Positions 21,593-32,055 are shown, counted from the stretch's first letter. The stretch is 64,000 nucleotides of DNA from Muribaculaceae bacterium (GCA_017505535.1 JAFVPD010000002.1:1-64000); one strand, 5' to 3'. A program made the numbers and translations. The notes: generated by a model not told the origin, from the sequence alone.

Positions 21593-21862
21593 TTATTTTT
21601 TCTTGTTGCCGCCGTGACCACGGAAGTTACGAGTGGGTGCAAATTCACCCAATTTGTGACCTACCATGTTCTCTGTAACGTAAACAGGAATAAATTTATT
21701 ACCATTGTGCACTGCGAAAGTGTGTCCTACAAAGTCGGGAGAAATCATTGAAGCACGGCTCCAAGTTTTGATAACGGCTTTCTTGCCTGATTCTTCCATT
21801 GCAGCAACTTTCTTTTCGAGCTTAACGCTGATAAATGGGCCTTTTTTTAATGAACGACTCAT
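21593..21862 (-). CDS. rpsS: 30S ribosomal protein S19
   Basis: S19 is in the head of the small subunit near S13. The 89-residue protein starts [15 protein letters not shown] and carries [40 protein letters not shown] and a lysine tail. A 50-base gap separates it from rplV. Confidence 0.98.
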   Translation of the reverse strand: MSRSLKKGPFISVKLEKKVAAMEESGKKAVIKTWSRASMISPDFVGHTFAVHNGNKFIPVYVTENMVGHKLGEFAPTRNFRGHGGNKKK

Positions 21863-21884
21863 AGTTGTTACTTAATTAATCAGA

Positions 21885-22712
21885 TTACTTCTTTCTTCTT
21901 TCAATAATGTACTTTGAAGAATGTTTCTTCGGAGCACGAGTCTTAAGACCCTTAGCGTATAGACCCTTACGTGAACGTGGATGTCCTCCTGATGCGCGGC
22001 CTTCACCACCACCCATTGGGTGATCTACTGGGTTCATTACCACACCACGGTTGCGAGGACGACGGCCCAACCAACGTGAGCGACCTGCTTTTCCTGAACG
22101 TTCAAGAGAGTGTTCACTGTTTCCTACTACACCTACAGTAGCTTTGCATGCTGCAAGCACTTTGCGTGTTTCACCTGAAGGTAATTTGATAATCGCATAA
22201 TTTCCCTCGCGAGAGACCAATTGAGCGAAAGTACCGGCTGAACGAGCCATGAATGCTCCTTGTCCAGGACGCAACTCGATGTTGTGGATTACAGTACCTA
22301 CAGGAATGTTGCTCAATGGAAGAGCATTACCTACTTCAGGTGCTGCATCGGGTCCGCTGACAACTGTTGCGCCAACTTTCAAGCCGTTGGGTGCAATTAT
22401 GTAAGCTTTAGCACCGTCAACGTAGTAAAGCAATGCAATGCGAGCTGAACGGTTGGGATCATACTCGATTGATTTTACTACTGCGGGAACTCCATCTTTG
22501 TTTCTCTTAAAGTCAATGATACGGTATTTACGCTTGTGTCCACCACCAAGGTAACGAGTGGTGAGGTGGCCTTCGGCGTTACGTCCGCCTGAAGACTTTT
22601 TACCGACTGTAAGAGATTTCTCTGGCGTGGTAGCAGTGATTGTACCTTTGAACACGCCAATGACTTTGTGACGTTGACCGGGAGTTACGGGTTTTAATTT
22701 TCTTACTGCCAT
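21885..22712 (-). CDS. rplB: 50S ribosomal protein L2
   Basis: L2 is needed for subunit association and for the peptidyl-transferase centre. The 275-residue protein starts [17 protein letters not shown] and has the conserved [24 protein letters not shown] segment as [18 protein letters not shown], plus [20 protein letters not shown]. It lies 6 bases after rplW. Confidence 0.98.
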   Translation of the reverse strand: MAVRKLKPVTPGQRHKVIGVFKGTITATTPEKSLTVGKKSSGGRNAEGHLTTRYLGGGHKRKYRIIDFKRNKDGVPAVVKSIEYDPNRSARIALLYYVDGAKAYIIAPNGLKVGATVVSGPDAAPEVGNALPLSNIPVGTVIHNIELRPGQGAFMARSAGTFAQLVSREGNYAIIKLPSGETRKVLAACKATVGVVGNSEHSLERSGKAGRSRWLGRRPRNRGVVMNPVDHPMGGGEGRASGGHPRSRKGLYAKGLKTRAPKKHSSKYIIERRKK

Positions 22713-22718
22713 GTTTTA

Positions 22719-23009
22719 TTAAATGTTGCTATAAAAGTCAATTGTTTGACCATCTGCTACTGTGATGAATGCTTTCTTGTAGGCTACTGTTTTACCTTTA
22801 AGCAATCCACTCTTTGTGTAGCGAGATTTGTTTTTTCCTCTCACAACAAGTGTGTTGACATTAACCACTTTCACGTCATATAGTTTCTCAACCAATGACT
22901 TGATTTGATACTTATTAGCATCAAGAGAAACACGGAAAGTGTAGCGATTAAGCTTTTCTGTGAGCTTAGTAGCTTTTTCTGTAACGATGGGTTGAATCAT
23001 TATGTCCAT
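22719..23009 (-). CDS. rplW: 50S ribosomal protein L23
   Basis: L23 is at the tunnel exit and docks trigger factor and SRP. The 96-residue protein shows IVTEKATKLTEKLNRYTFRV and VEKLYDVKVVNVNTLVVRGK. It lies between rplD and rplB. Confidence 0.97.
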   Translation of the reverse strand: MDIMIQPIVTEKATKLTEKLNRYTFRVSLDANKYQIKSLVEKLYDVKVVNVNTLVVRGKNKSRYTKSGLLKGKTVAYKKAFITVADGQTIDFYSNI

Positions 23010-23026
23010 TGTCTATCCTGATGTTA

Positions 23027-23647
23027 TTAAAGATTATTAATGACTTCAAGGCTACTTTCCGTGAGGACAATAGCTTTGTTGTTGAGTAATGCATAAGTGT
23101 TTACATCCGAAGCTGTGATGATTTGAGCGTTCGGAATATTTCGAGCAGACAAAAATACATTTTTATTTTGACCTGCTAAAACCAAAAGCATCTTTTTGCC
23201 GTCAACTTTAATATTTTTAGTAAAGTTTACGAAATCTTTAGTTTTAGGTGCTTCAAAATTGAAATCTTCCACCACGATAATCTGATTATCCTGAGCCTTG
23301 AATGTCAATGCCGATTTACGTGCAAGAGATTTAAGTTTTTTGTTAAGCTTGAAACGATAGTCACGAGGACGAGGACCAAACACACGACCACCACCTACAA
23401 GAACAGGTGAGTTGATGTCACCGATACGGCTACCACCACCTCCTTTTTGTTTGTGGAGCTTGCGAGTTGAACCAGAAACCTCGCTTCTTTCTTTTGATTT
23501 GTGAGTACCTTGACGTTGGTTGGCCAAGTATTGCTTTACATCGAGATATACGGCATGCTCGTTAGCTTCGATGGCAAACACTTCGTCGTTGAGCTGAGCT
23601 TTGCGACCAGTGTCTTCTCCTTTAATGTTATATATTGCGAGTTCCAT
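23027..23647 (-). CDS. rplD: 50S ribosomal protein L4
   Basis: L4 has an internal loop reaching the exit tunnel. The start at 23647 gives 206 residues starting [20 protein letters not shown] frame-start four codons earlier would overlap rplC and adds no family residues, so it is not used. The loop segment [20 protein letters not shown] and [14 protein letters not shown] are present. Confidence 0.96.
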   Translation of the reverse strand: MELAIYNIKGEDTGRKAQLNDEVFAIEANEHAVYLDVKQYLANQRQGTHKSKERSEVSGSTRKLHKQKGGGGSRIGDINSPVLVGGGRVFGPRPRDYRFKLNKKLKSLARKSALTFKAQDNQIIVVEDFNFEAPKTKDFVNFTKNIKVDGKKMLLVLAGQNKNVFLSARNIPNAQIITASDVNTYALLNNKAIVLTESSLEVINNL

Positions 23648-23648
23648 A

Positions 23649-24266
23649 TTACTTCTCAATTATTACGATTGAACCTTTACTTCCGGGCACTGAACCCTTG
23701 ATCATCATAAGATTGTGTTCGGCAATAACCTTCAACACTTGGAGGTTTTGCACGGTTACACGTTGGTTGCCGGTCTGTCCAGCCATACGCATTCCTTTGA
23801 ATACTTTAGCGGGATAAGAACATGCTCCGATTGAACCGGGAGCACGAAGGCGGTTGTGTTGACCGTGAGTTGTTTGACCCACACCACCGAAACCGTGACG
23901 TTTTACAACACCTTGATAACCTTTACCTTTTGAAGTACCCACAACGTCAACAAAATCCATTTCTTGGAACATGTCAACGGTGATTGTGTCACCAAGTTTG
24001 TACTCGCCTTCAAATCCTTTGAACTCGGCCAAGTGTCTCTTGGGTGTTACTCCTGCTTTTTTGAAGTGACCTGCCATAGGCTTTGTTGTGTGCTTGTCTT
24101 TCTTGTCTTGGAAGCCAAGTTGCAACGCTTCGTAGCCGTCTTTTTCAATGTTTTTTACTTGAGTAACTACACAAGGACCTACTTCGATAACAGTGCACGG
24201 TGTATTTTTACCGTCGGCACTGAATACGGATGTCATTCCGATTTTTTTTCCTAATAATCCTGGCAT
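23649..24266 (-). CDS. rplC: 50S ribosomal protein L3
   Basis: L3 is an early assembly protein near the peptidyl-transferase centre. The 205-residue protein starts [20 protein letters not shown] and has [20 protein letters not shown], then [20 protein letters not shown]. Its stop lies one base before the rplD start. Confidence 0.98.
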   Translation of the reverse strand: MPGLLGKKIGMTSVFSADGKNTPCTVIEVGPCVVTQVKNIEKDGYEALQLGFQDKKDKHTTKPMAGHFKKAGVTPKRHLAEFKGFEGEYKLGDTITVDMFQEMDFVDVVGTSKGKGYQGVVKRHGFGGVGQTTHGQHNRLRAPGSIGACSYPAKVFKGMRMAGQTGNQRVTVQNLQVLKVIAEHNLMMIKGSVPGSKGSIVIIEK

Positions 24267-24290
24267 TTCTCTAATTTTTTAATTGTTTGA

Positions 24291-24596
24291 TTACACCTTG
24301 ATTTCAACTTCTACACCGCTGGGAAGTTCAAGCTTCATGAGCGCATCAACTGTTTTTGCAGTTGAATTGTAGATGTCAATAAGACGTTTGAACGATGAAA
24401 GTTGGAACTGTTCGCGTGATTTTTTGTTCACGAATGTTGAACGGTTCACAGTGAAGATACGTTTGTGAGTGGGTAGGGGTATAGGACCGCTGATTACCGC
24501 ACCTGTAGCCTTCACAGTCTTAACAATCTTTTCAGCCGACTTGTCAACCAAGTTGTGATCGTAAGATTTTAATTTGATTCTGATTTTTTGGCTCAT
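24291..24596 (-). CDS. rpsJ: 30S ribosomal protein S10
   Basis: S10 is in the head of the small subunit and in other bacteria also acts as NusE in antitermination. The 101-residue protein shows [20 protein letters not shown], the signature [17 protein letters not shown] and a C-terminus [12 protein letters not shown]. It is joined to fusA by an 18-base gap, so the str and S10 groups form one run. Confidence 0.98.
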   Translation of the reverse strand: MSQKIRIKLKSYDHNLVDKSAEKIVKTVKATGAVISGPIPLPTHKRIFTVNRSTFVNKKSREQFQLSSFKRLIDIYNSTAKTVDALMKLELPSGVEVEIKV

Positions 24597-24614
24597 ATTA
24601 TTTTGTAATAAATA

Positions 24615-26741
24615 TTATTTCAATAAGTCAACTCGGCCTTGGCATTCTGTCAAGACTTGTTTTGCAATTGATGTGCTCACTTCGGCATAGTGAGAGAATG
24701 TCATTGTTGAAGTAGCACGACCTGATGTGATTGTACGCAATGCTGTAACATAACCAAACATTTCAGCAAGCGGAGTTTTAGCTTTAACCACACGAGCACC
24801 GCTACGGCTTGTTTCCATACCCTCAACTTGTCCACGACGTTTGTTAAGGTCAGAGATAACATCACCCATGCTTTCTTCGGGTGTTACAACTTCAATCTTC
24901 ATGATAGGTTCAAGAAGTACTGGGCCTGCCTTTTCACATGCTTTCTTGAATGCTTGGATAGCACAAAGTTCAAATGAAAGTTGGTCAGAGTCAACTGGGT
25001 GGAACGAACCATCGATCACTGTCACTTTGAGTTGTTCAACAGGATATCCTGCAAGCACACCATTCTTCATTGCTGTAGTGAAACCTTTTTGGATTGATGG
25101 GATAAATTCTTTAGGAATGTTACCACCTTTAACCTCATCAACAAATTGAAGATTTCCTTCAAAGCCTTCATCTACTGGCTCAACACGTACGATGATATCA
25201 GCAAATTTACCGCGACCACCGGTTTGTTTCTTGAACACTTCACGAAGTTCTACAGCTTGAGTGATAGTTTCTTTGTATGTTACTTGAGGACGGCCTTGGT
25301 TACATTCTACCTTAAACTCACGACGAAGACGGTCGATAATGATATCAAGGTGAAGCTCACCCATACCAGAAATCACTGTTTGGCCTGTTTCTTCATTTGT
25401 TTGAACACGGAATGTTGGGTCTTCCTCAGCCAATTTTTGAAGACCTACACCAAGTTTGTCAAGGTCTTTTTGAGTCTTAGGCTCTACTGCGATACCAATC
25501 ACTGGATCGGGGAATTCCATTGCTTCAAGCACGATTGGAGCTTCTTCAGCACAAAGAGTATCACCTGTGCGGATATCTTTGAAACCTACACCTGCACCGA
25601 TATCACCACAACCAATCATTTCTTTGGCATTTTGTTTGTTTGAGTGCATTTGGAACAAGCGTGATACACGTTCTTTCTTACCTGAACGAGAGTTGAAGAT
25701 ATAAGAACCGGCTACCATGTCGCCTGAATATACACGGAAGAAGCAAAGACGTCCTACGTATGGGTCAGTTGCGATCTTGAACGCAAGAGCACACATAGGA
25801 GCATCGCTTGATGGCTCGCGAGTAATCACTTCATCGGGATTGCCTACTGCATGACCTTCGATTGCACCACCATCGGTAGGACAAGGAAGATACGCACAAA
25901 CGTTGTTCAAAAGACATTGTACGCCTTTGTTTTTGAATGAGCTACCGCAAGTCATAGGAACGAGTTCCAATGCGAGAGTTGCTTTACGTATTGCAGCACG
26001 AATTTCATCTTCTGTGATAGTTGAAGGATCATCAAAATATTTTTCCATCAACACGTCATCAAATTCAGCTACTTTTTCAAGCATTTTATCGCGCCATTCT
26101 TCAGCCTCATCTTGAAGATTTGCAGGAATGTCTTCTATTACATAATCAGCACCTTGTTTTTCATCGGGCCAATAGTATGCCTTCATTGTTACAAGGTCAA
26201 TGATACCTTTGAATGTTTCTTCTGCTCCGATAGGAATTTGAATTGGGCAAGGATTTGCTCCAAGAACGTCTTTCATTTGACGCACTACTTCAAAGAAGTT
26301 AGCACCTGAACGGTCCATCTTGTTAACGTATCCGATACGAGGTACGTTATATTTGTCAGCTTGGCGCCAAACAGTTTCAGACTGAGGTTCAACACCACCT
26401 ACGGCACAATATGTTGCAACAGCACCGTCAAGCACACGCAATGAACGTTCTACTTCCACAGTGAAGTCAACGTGTCCCGGAGTGTCGATTAGGTTGATTT
26501 TATACTGCTCATTGTTATATTTCCAGAATGCAGTAGTAGCAGCTGAAGTGATAGTGATACCACGTTCTTGCTCTTGCTCCATCCAGTCCATAGTAGCAGC
26601 ACCATCATGAACCTCACCGATTTTGTGAGTAAGACCGGTATAGAAAAGAATACGCTCTGATGTTGTTGTTTTACCAGCATCAATGTGAGCCATAATACCG
26701 ATGTTACGGGTATATTTTAATAATTCGTCTGATTTAGCCAT
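24615..26741 (-). CDS. fusA: Elongation factor G
   Basis: EF-G is the GTPase that drives translocation. The 708-residue protein has the G-domain motifs [15 protein letters not shown] (P-loop), [13 protein letters not shown] (switch I), DTPGHVDF (DxxG) and NKMDRSGAN (NKxD), followed by domains II-V with GMGELHLDI and [14 protein letters not shown]. All key residues are present. Confidence 0.98.
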   Translation of the reverse strand: MAKSDELLKYTRNIGIMAHIDAGKTTTSERILFYTGLTHKIGEVHDGAATMDWMEQEQERGITITSAATTAFWKYNNEQYKINLIDTPGHVDFTVEVERSLRVLDGAVATYCAVGGVEPQSETVWRQADKYNVPRIGYVNKMDRSGANFFEVVRQMKDVLGANPCPIQIPIGAEETFKGIIDLVTMKAYYWPDEKQGADYVIEDIPANLQDEAEEWRDKMLEKVAEFDDVLMEKYFDDPSTITEDEIRAAIRKATLALELVPMTCGSSFKNKGVQCLLNNVCAYLPCPTDGGAIEGHAVGNPDEVITREPSSDAPMCALAFKIATDPYVGRLCFFRVYSGDMVAGSYIFNSRSGKKERVSRLFQMHSNKQNAKEMIGCGDIGAGVGFKDIRTGDTLCAEEAPIVLEAMEFPDPVIGIAVEPKTQKDLDKLGVGLQKLAEEDPTFRVQTNEETGQTVISGMGELHLDIIIDRLRREFKVECNQGRPQVTYKETITQAVELREVFKKQTGGRGKFADIIVRVEPVDEGFEGNLQFVDEVKGGNIPKEFIPSIQKGFTTAMKNGVLAGYPVEQLKVTVIDGSFHPVDSDQLSFELCAIQAFKKACEKAGPVLLEPIMKIEVVTPEESMGDVISDLNKRRGQVEGMETSRSGARVVKAKTPLAEMFGYVTALRTITSGRATSTMTFSHYAEVSTSIAKQVLTECQGRVDLLK

Positions 26742-26772
26742 TTTTCTGATGTTTTATCAATGAGAACTGGAA

Positions 26773-27249
26773 TTAGAAACGGAAGTGTGCAAATGCGCGG
26801 TTTGCTTCTGCCATCTTGTGCATATCTTCTTTACGTTTGAATGCACCACCTTGTTGATTGTATGCATCAACAATTTCGGCTGCCAATTTATCGGCCATTG
26901 TTTTACCACCACGTTTGCGAGAATAGATAATGAGGTTCTTCATTGATATTGACTCCTTACGGTCGGGACGTATTTCTGTAGGAACTTGGAATGTTGCACC
27001 ACCTACGCGACGTGATTTAACCTCTACCTGGGGAGTGATATTTTCGAGCGCTGCTTTCCAGATTTCGAGCGCCGATTTTTCTTCGTTAGGCAATTTTGAC
27101 TTCACAGTCTCGAGAGCACTATAAAATATAGTATAAGCAATGTTCTTTTTGCCATCATACATCAAGTGATTGACAAATTTAGACACTCTCACGTCATTGA
27201 AAACGGGATCAGGTAATACTACCCGTTTTTTGGGTTTTGCTTTACGCAT
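26773..27249 (-). CDS. rpsG: 30S ribosomal protein S7
   Basis: S7 starts assembly of the head of the small subunit. The 158-residue protein carries [24 protein letters not shown]-type motif as [19 protein letters not shown], and the end NRAFAHFRF. In other bacteria S7 represses the str operon by binding between rpsL and rpsG, and here that space is 158 bases long. Confidence 0.98.
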   Translation of the reverse strand: MRKAKPKKRVVLPDPVFNDVRVSKFVNHLMYDGKKNIAYTIFYSALETVKSKLPNEEKSALEIWKAALENITPQVEVKSRRVGGATFQVPTEIRPDRKESISMKNLIIYSRKRGGKTMADKLAAEIVDAYNQQGGAFKRKEDMHKMAEANRAFAHFRF

Positions 27250-27407
27250 AGTTTTTCTGTAATTTTTGTTTTTGTTTGCTGGTTGCTTTCATCACTTCAA
27301 CGACATTCTCTAATGTCATTTACTCAACCGAAAATAGCTTTCCAATAATCAAAAACGAGTTTATAACTTGTTTTTATCTCTTTGCTGATTTCTACTTAGG
27401 TAACGAA
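27250..27407 (-). promoter_or_regulatory. rpsL-rpsG intercistronic region, possible S7 control site or attenuator
   Basis: This 158-base gap contains a perfect hairpin (GACATT/AATGTC, loop of four) at 27302-27317. It also holds a second hairpin at 27354-27371, ACAAGTT-ATA-AACTCGT in the RNA, directly followed by five U residues like an attenuator. The matching interval is the S7 repressor target in Escherichia coli. The role here is inferred from position and structure. Confidence 0.4.
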
Positions 27408-27812
27408 TTATTTTTTACCTTTTGCAGCGGGTGCAGCTCCCGGTTTTGGACGTTTTGCTCCATATTTTGAGCGACGTTGTGTACGATCTTTCACACCGCT
27501 TGTATCAAGTGTTCCACGTACAATGTGATAACGCACACCTGGAAGGTCTTTTACACGACCACCGCGCACAAGCACGATTGAGTGTTCTTGAAGATTGTGA
27601 CCTTCTCCTGGAATGTAAGAGTTCACCTCTTTACCATTAGTCAATCTCACACGAGCTACTTTACGCATAGCTGAGTTAGGTTTCTTGGGAGTTGTTGTGT
27701 ACACACGAACACACACGCCACGACGTTGGGGGCATGAATCAAGTGCTGGTGACTTACTTTTGTCCTCAAGAGCTACACGTCCTTTTCTTACTAATTGCTG
27801 AATTGTAGGCAT
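27408..27812 (-). CDS. rpsL: 30S ribosomal protein S12
   Basis: S12 is at the decoding centre. The 134-residue protein starts [12 protein letters not shown], has the conserved [20 protein letters not shown] with the lysine that is changed in streptomycin resistance, then the [11 protein letters not shown] and [13 protein letters not shown] loops. It is the first gene of the long ribosomal transcript and follows a strong promoter. Confidence 0.98.
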   Translation of the reverse strand: MPTIQQLVRKGRVALEDKSKSPALDSCPQRRGVCVRVYTTTPKKPNSAMRKVARVRLTNGKEVNSYIPGEGHNLQEHSIVLVRGGRVKDLPGVRYHIVRGTLDTSGVKDRTQRRSKYGAKRPKPGAAPAAKGKK

Positions 27813-28151
27813 CTTAGTTCTTGTTTTGTTACTTTAATTTTTTATTCTCTATATTGTTTACTTTCTTTTCACACACATTCAAAGCACCAACTATCGCCCT
27901 GTCTTTCAACAGATTAGCGATAATATGGCACTTCTATAGTCCGAAAAACGTTGCAAAATTAATAACTAATTTCCTAATAACCAAATATTTTTTACTCTTA
28001 TTTTTACATTATTTTTACTCCTCTTCAAAAACCCGCAACTGCTACTCTCTTTTTTGTCGATTTCACAACTGCCACAGTTTTTTAATATTATTTAGGAAAT
28101 ATAATCCTCGCTCTCCCCTACGATGTTTTCTATCGCACACGCCTCAGCCGG
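27813..28151. other. Non-coding interval: leader of the ribosomal transcript and AT-rich spacer
   Basis: This 339-base stretch has no credible gene. It holds the promoter of the ribosomal block at 27954-27985, its ~135-base leader, and about 160 bases of very AT-rich DNA up to the methyltransferase stop. I see no clear terminator for the methyltransferase gene. Confidence 0.5.
27954..27985 (-). promoter_or_regulatory. Promoter of the str-S10-spc-alpha block
   Basis: On the minus strand a TTTG -33 box (27982-27985) is separated by 20 bases from a perfect -7 box, TAATTTTG (27954-27961). Transcription would start near 27947, giving a leader of about 135 bases before rpsL. Confidence 0.7.
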
Positions 28152-28874
28152 CTATTTTCTCACAATTCGGGCCAAGTAATCATAGTGCTCCCCTTCAGCC
28201 ATCAATTCGGCTTTAAATCCATTCTTGCAAGCATAGTTTGAAAGCGTTTCAAAATCGACATAAAGCCAATCAAACGATGCCCCTTTCATATTTTTATACT
28301 GCATCATAAAATCCACCTCCCCATAATAGTCTCCGTTCAAATCAATATCTACCGATCCATCTTCATTTTCATATAGATATATCAAATCACTGGAGTCAAT
28401 CAATAGCTGTCCGCCATCGGCAAGCAGTTCATCTATGCGGGCAAAGAATGTGGTCATATTACTCAATCGGCCTATGATACCGGTGCCGTTCATCAGCATG
28501 AGAATCGTATCAAATTTTTCGGCCAACTCTTTGTCATACAAATTTATAAGACGCGCATCTGCTACGCCACGTTTTTTCATCACATCAACCGATCGCGGCG
28601 ATATTTCCACGGCCGTAACAATCAGGCCTTTTTCCTGCAGAGCCAACGAGTGGCAGCCACTACCCGCGCCCACATCAAGCACCCTGCCTCGCGCGAGAGC
28701 TATTGCTGTGCGCTCTACCTCGGGCATCTCATCTAACGTGCGAAACAACTCCTCAACAGGCATCTCGTCCTCATCAAACATCGACGAAAACACCCTCAAT
28801 CGACCGGCCACGCCATTGCGATAATAATCGGCAATCGCCCACCCCATTGGGTCTTTTTGCTCTTCAAGAATCAT
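28152..28874 (-). CDS. Class I SAM-dependent methyltransferase, substrate unknown
   Basis: This 240-residue protein has the Rossmann motif I VLDVGAGSGCHSLAL near residue 70, an acidic motif II in VTAVEISPRSVDVMKKRG, and FDTILMLMNGTG as motif IV. These show SAM binding but do not name the acceptor. The N-terminus EEQKDPMGWAIADYYRNG is conserved in Bacteroidales relatives as I recall. It lies 24 bases after the rmlC-like gene, so the two are probably co-transcribed, which could point to sugar or small-molecule methylation, but this is weak. Confidence 0.75.
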   Translation of the reverse strand: MILEEQKDPMGWAIADYYRNGVAGRLRVFSSMFDEDEMPVEELFRTLDEMPEVERTAIALARGRVLDVGAGSGCHSLALQEKGLIVTAVEISPRSVDVMKKRGVADARLINLYDKELAEKFDTILMLMNGTGIIGRLSNMTTFFARIDELLADGGQLLIDSSDLIYLYENEDGSVDIDLNGDYYGEVDFMMQYKNMKGASFDWLYVDFETLSNYACKNGFKAELMAEGEHYDYLARIVRK

Positions 28875-28898
28875 TGTTACACATTATTATATTATAGA

Positions 28899-29450
28899 TT
28901 ACATATCAAATGCCTCAATTTCGCTCAATGGCAGTCCCTGTCGATCTTTTTCCGACAATAGCAACTCTGTTGCCGGCAACAACCAATCGATTCCGAGCGC
29001 CGGGTCATCAAATCGCAATGTCGCCTCGGCCGTCGGGGCATATTCATTATCCACCTTATACTGAAATTGAGCCTCCTCGCTTAGCACCACGAAGCCATGG
29101 GCCATTCCGCGCGGAACAAACAATTGTCGGCCATTCTCCTGACTGAGTTCAACGGCCACATGTCGCCCAAATGTCGCCGAATTGCGACGCAAATCCACTA
29201 CCACATCAAGCACCTTGCCACGCGACACCCTCACAAGCTTTGCCTGCGACTTATCGCCTCGCTGAAAATGCAATCCGCGCAACACTCCGTAGCTCGACAA
29301 CGACTCATTGTCCTGAATAAATTCCACTTCACCCACTACGCCACGAAACTCCGATTGTTTGTAGCTTTCCATAAAATAACCTCGGGCATCGCCATAGCGT
29401 TGGGGCTCGATTATCCACACTCCTTTTATATTCTGTTCAATAAAGTTCAT
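28899..29450 (-). CDS. rfbC: dTDP-4-dehydrorhamnose 3,5-epimerase (RmlC type)
   Basis: The protein converts dTDP-4-keto-6-deoxyglucose to the L-lyxo form in dTDP-rhamnose synthesis. From the start at 29450 it has 183 residues. An upstream ATG at 29522 would run through the divergent promoter region and is rejected. Family motifs are GVWIIEPQRYGDARGYFMES, FIQDNESLSSYGVLRGLHFQ with the catalytic His in LRGLHFQ, LDVVVDLRRNSATFG and VPRGMAHGFVVLSE. Other rml genes are not in the window. The gene is transcribed divergently from the GlmU-like gene. Confidence 0.92.
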   Translation of the reverse strand: MNFIEQNIKGVWIIEPQRYGDARGYFMESYKQSEFRGVVGEVEFIQDNESLSSYGVLRGLHFQRGDKSQAKLVRVSRGKVLDVVVDLRRNSATFGRHVAVELSQENGRQLFVPRGMAHGFVVLSEEAQFQYKVDNEYAPTAEATLRFDDPALGIDWLLPATELLLSEKDRQGLPLSEIEAFDM

Positions 29451-29473
29451 AATTAGGGGAATATTATTCGCGA

Positions 29474-29490
29474 CAAATTTACTAAATTTG
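29474..29490. promoter_or_regulatory. Back-to-back divergent -7 boxes forming a palindrome
   Basis: The sequence CAAATTTA-C-TAAATTTG is a perfect 8+1+8 palindrome. Its left half is a TAAATTTG -7 box for the leftward rmlC gene (29474-29481) and its right half the same box for the rightward GlmU-like gene (29483-29490). The two start sites would lie 15-35 bases apart, so the two directions should compete. The -33 boxes are poor in both directions. Confidence 0.55.
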
Positions 29491-29521
29491 CGCCAATATT
29501 TATGCCAAACATTTCTTAACA

Positions 29522-30718
29522 ATGAAAAATATAATACTTTTTGACGACAAAACGACTCGCGACAATCTTCTGCCTCTAACTTTCACTCGCCCCACTGCGT
29601 TGCTGAGATTTGGCATTTCCACCATACAAGAAAAGTGGATGAGAGCAATCCCGGGTGCCTACTCATTCCTTACCATTGATTATTTGCGAGCAAAATACCC
29701 CGTCAATATCACCCCCGACAATATTTTCATTGCCGGGCATATTTGCCCTAACGAATCGCTCATTGGGGCTATAAACAACCTCAGTCAAGGCGAAGCCATC
29801 ATCGACGCCAAAGGAAACATTCTCGCGGCTCGTGGCTCTATCGAGGATTTCAACAATCGCGCCTCGCTCCATGCAACAAGCATCGAGCAGTCGCCATTGG
29901 CTATCAATATGCTTTACGACATTTTCGTTCTCAACGATACTGCCCTTCTCCAGGATTTCGCCGCAATCACTGCCGGCCGCAAAAGCCAACCGCTCAGCAA
30001 CACCAACACCGTGGTGGGCAACCCTCTCTTTGCCGACGGAACGCCAAAAATCTTCATTGAAGAAGGCGCCACTGTCGAAGCAGCCATTCTCAACGTAAAC
30101 AAAGGTCCCATTTACATCGGCAAAGACGCCGAAATAATGGAAGGATCATGCATTCGTGGCCCATTTGCATTGTGCGAAAGCGCCGTCGTAAACATGGGCG
30201 CTCGCATCTACGGAGCAACCACAATTGGACCTCACTGCAAGGTTGGTGGCGAAGTTAATAACGTGGTCATGATCGGATACTCCAACAAGGCACACGATGG
30301 ATTCCTCGGGAACGCCGTTATTGGCGAATGGTGCAACCTCGGTGGCGGCACCACGGCTTCAAACCTCAAAAACGACTACACCGAAATCAAACTATGGAAC
30401 TACCCGGCCCACCGATTCCTACGCACCGGATTGCAATTCTGCGGACTCATCATGGGCGACCACTCCAAAGCCGGTGTCAACTGCATGTTCAACACTGCAA
30501 CCGTCGTAGGCGTAGGCGTCAACATTCACGGCTCTGGATTCCCTCGCAACTTTGTCGCATCGTTCAGCGAAGGTAGCTCTGCCGGGTTCACCGACGTTTC
30601 GTTGAACAAGTTCTTCGACATTGCCCATCGAATGATGGCTCGTCGCAATATCGAGCTCACCGACATCGACCAACAAATCTTCCAAGCAATCTACAACATT
30701 GCCGACACCTATAAATAA
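29522..30718 (+). CDS. GlmU-family sugar nucleotidyltransferase-like protein
   Basis: This 398-residue protein resembles the GlmU family protein widespread in Bacteroidetes. The first ~180 residues are a divergent nucleotidyltransferase-like domain (NIILFDDKTTRDNLLPLTFT, RPTALLRFG) in place of the standard GxGTRMxS loop. Residues ~190-390 form a left-handed beta-helix with hexapeptide repeats, for example GPIYIGKDAEIMEGSCIRGP, VNMGARIYGATTIGPHCKVGG and GVGVNIHGSGFP. It may transfer an acyl or nucleotide group to a sugar for cell-wall or surface polysaccharide precursors. It is followed after 23 bases by the kinase gene, probably in one transcript. Confidence 0.8.
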   Translation: MKNIILFDDKTTRDNLLPLTFTRPTALLRFGISTIQEKWMRAIPGAYSFLTIDYLRAKYPVNITPDNIFIAGHICPNESLIGAINNLSQGEAIIDAKGNILAARGSIEDFNNRASLHATSIEQSPLAINMLYDIFVLNDTALLQDFAAITAGRKSQPLSNTNTVVGNPLFADGTPKIFIEEGATVEAAILNVNKGPIYIGKDAEIMEGSCIRGPFALCESAVVNMGARIYGATTIGPHCKVGGEVNNVVMIGYSNKAHDGFLGNAVIGEWCNLGGGTTASNLKNDYTEIKLWNYPAHRFLRTGLQFCGLIMGDHSKAGVNCMFNTATVVGVGVNIHGSGFPRNFVASFSEGSSAGFTDVSLNKFFDIAHRMMARRNIELTDIDQQIFQAIYNIADTYK

Positions 30719-30741
30719 CTTTACCATCTTTTCTCTCCCAC

Positions 30742-32055
30742 ATGGTTAACGATAGCGAAACATTCAAACCGGTAACGCCACAGTTGGATATGAGCGAGTC
30801 TTATGCCGACCCCGTTTTGTTGCGCGAAACAACCACTGCGCGACTTTACCGCGTCAGCAAAGCAGGAAAATATTTCATCATAAAGACAGCAAAGGACTCC
30901 TCCGGAATGAGCCTCGCTATGCTCAAGCGTGAATACGAAATGTCGGTCTCGCTCAACCATTACCACATTCCATTTTTCTTCACCTACGAGCCATCATCGC
31001 CCGTAGGGCCGGGAATCGTCATGGAATATATCGACGGACGCAACCTCAACGAATTCCTCAACGAAAACCCATCGCTCGACAGCCGCCGTCGCGCGTTCAG
31101 CCAGATTCTTGACGTCGTAGCCTACATTCACAAAAACGGAATCATTCACAACGATCTGAAACCCGAGAACATTCTCATCTCACGCATCAACAACGACGTG
31201 AAGCTTCTCGACTTCGGACTCAGCGACAACGACGCACACTATCTCGCCCACACGCTCGGATGCACGCCCACCTATGCCTCGCCCGAACTTTTGAATCAAG
31301 GCGACATCGACGCTCGCAGCGACATCTACTCCTTAGGCCGCATCATGCAGCGCATCTTCGGCACAAAACGTTATGCATCAGTCTCCAACCGATGCATTGC
31401 CACCGACCGCAACAATCGCTACAACAACGTCGACCAACTAAAAACCCATTGGCTCAAACGCCAAAAAACACCCGGCCGAATTTTGCTCGCAACGACCATT
31501 ATTGCCATTTTATCGCTGACATTTTACCTGGGCCGACAACTAACCTCATCGACCAAGCAACAGCTGACTGAGAGCTACAACGCACTACGCGACTCGCTCT
31601 CGGCGGCCAACCATCAAACCCGACTCTACAAATCACAAATCGACTCGATAAAACATGCGCAAGATCAAGAAAACGCAGCCATTCAACGCCGCACTGCAAT
31701 GCGCGACTCTATATGCAACGCATTTGACACAGCATTAAAACACATCTACGACAAAGCAGTTCCCATCGTCAAAAACGAACGGTTTAGTGATTTTGCACAC
31801 AATAAAGCACTCGAAACATTTTATAACCCCATGTGGGAACTTCAAAAACAATACAACTTCAGCCGGCAACATGACGCCGAAATGACAAGCCACATCACCT
31901 CCCACACAAACCTCGTCGGCAATGAATATTACACAAAAATGACCGACCTCATCGACTCCATGCCCAAAGTCTCCGACATCACCGATGAAAACGAGAAATA
32001 CCACTACCTCCAACTCTTAAAACACAACCGCCCCTACACACCCTATCACCAATAG
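30742..32055 (+). CDS. Membrane-anchored serine/threonine kinase-like protein with altered motifs
   Basis: This 437-residue protein has a Hanks-type kinase domain at residues ~25-240. The ATP lysine sits in YFIIKTAK, the catalytic loop reads IIHNDLKPENIL, the metal loop LLDFGLSD, and the APE motif appears as YASPELL. The HRD arginine is replaced by Asn and the glycine-rich loop is not recognisable (ETTTARLYRV), so activity may be low or unusual, although Asp, Lys and DFG are intact. A single membrane segment, about residues 251-268 (ILLATTIIAILSLTFYLG), is followed by a ~165-residue coiled-coil-prone exported part. It is co-directional with the GlmU-like gene and precedes the 6S-like RNA and the accessory island. 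Signalling to the envelope is plausible. Confidence 0.8.
   Translation: MVNDSETFKPVTPQLDMSESYADPVLLRETTTARLYRVSKAGKYFIIKTAKDSSGMSLAMLKREYEMSVSLNHYHIPFFFTYEPSSPVGPGIVMEYIDGRNLNEFLNENPSLDSRRRAFSQILDVVAYIHKNGIIHNDLKPENILISRINNDVKLLDFGLSDNDAHYLAHTLGCTPTYASPELLNQGDIDARSDIYSLGRIMQRIFGTKRYASVSNRCIATDRNNRYNNVDQLKTHWLKRQKTPGRILLATTIIAILSLTFYLGRQLTSSTKQQLTESYNALRDSLSAANHQTRLYKSQIDSIKHAQDQENAAIQRRTAMRDSICNAFDTALKHIYDKAVPIVKNERFSDFAHNKALETFYNPMWELQKQYNFSRQHDAEMTSHITSHTNLVGNEYYTKMTDLIDSMPKVSDITDENEKYHYLQLLKHNRPYTPYHQ

Noticed and set aside
29451..29522. Longer start of the rmlC-type epimerase
   Set aside because: It would run through the divergent promoter, and the family core begins at the ATG at 29450.
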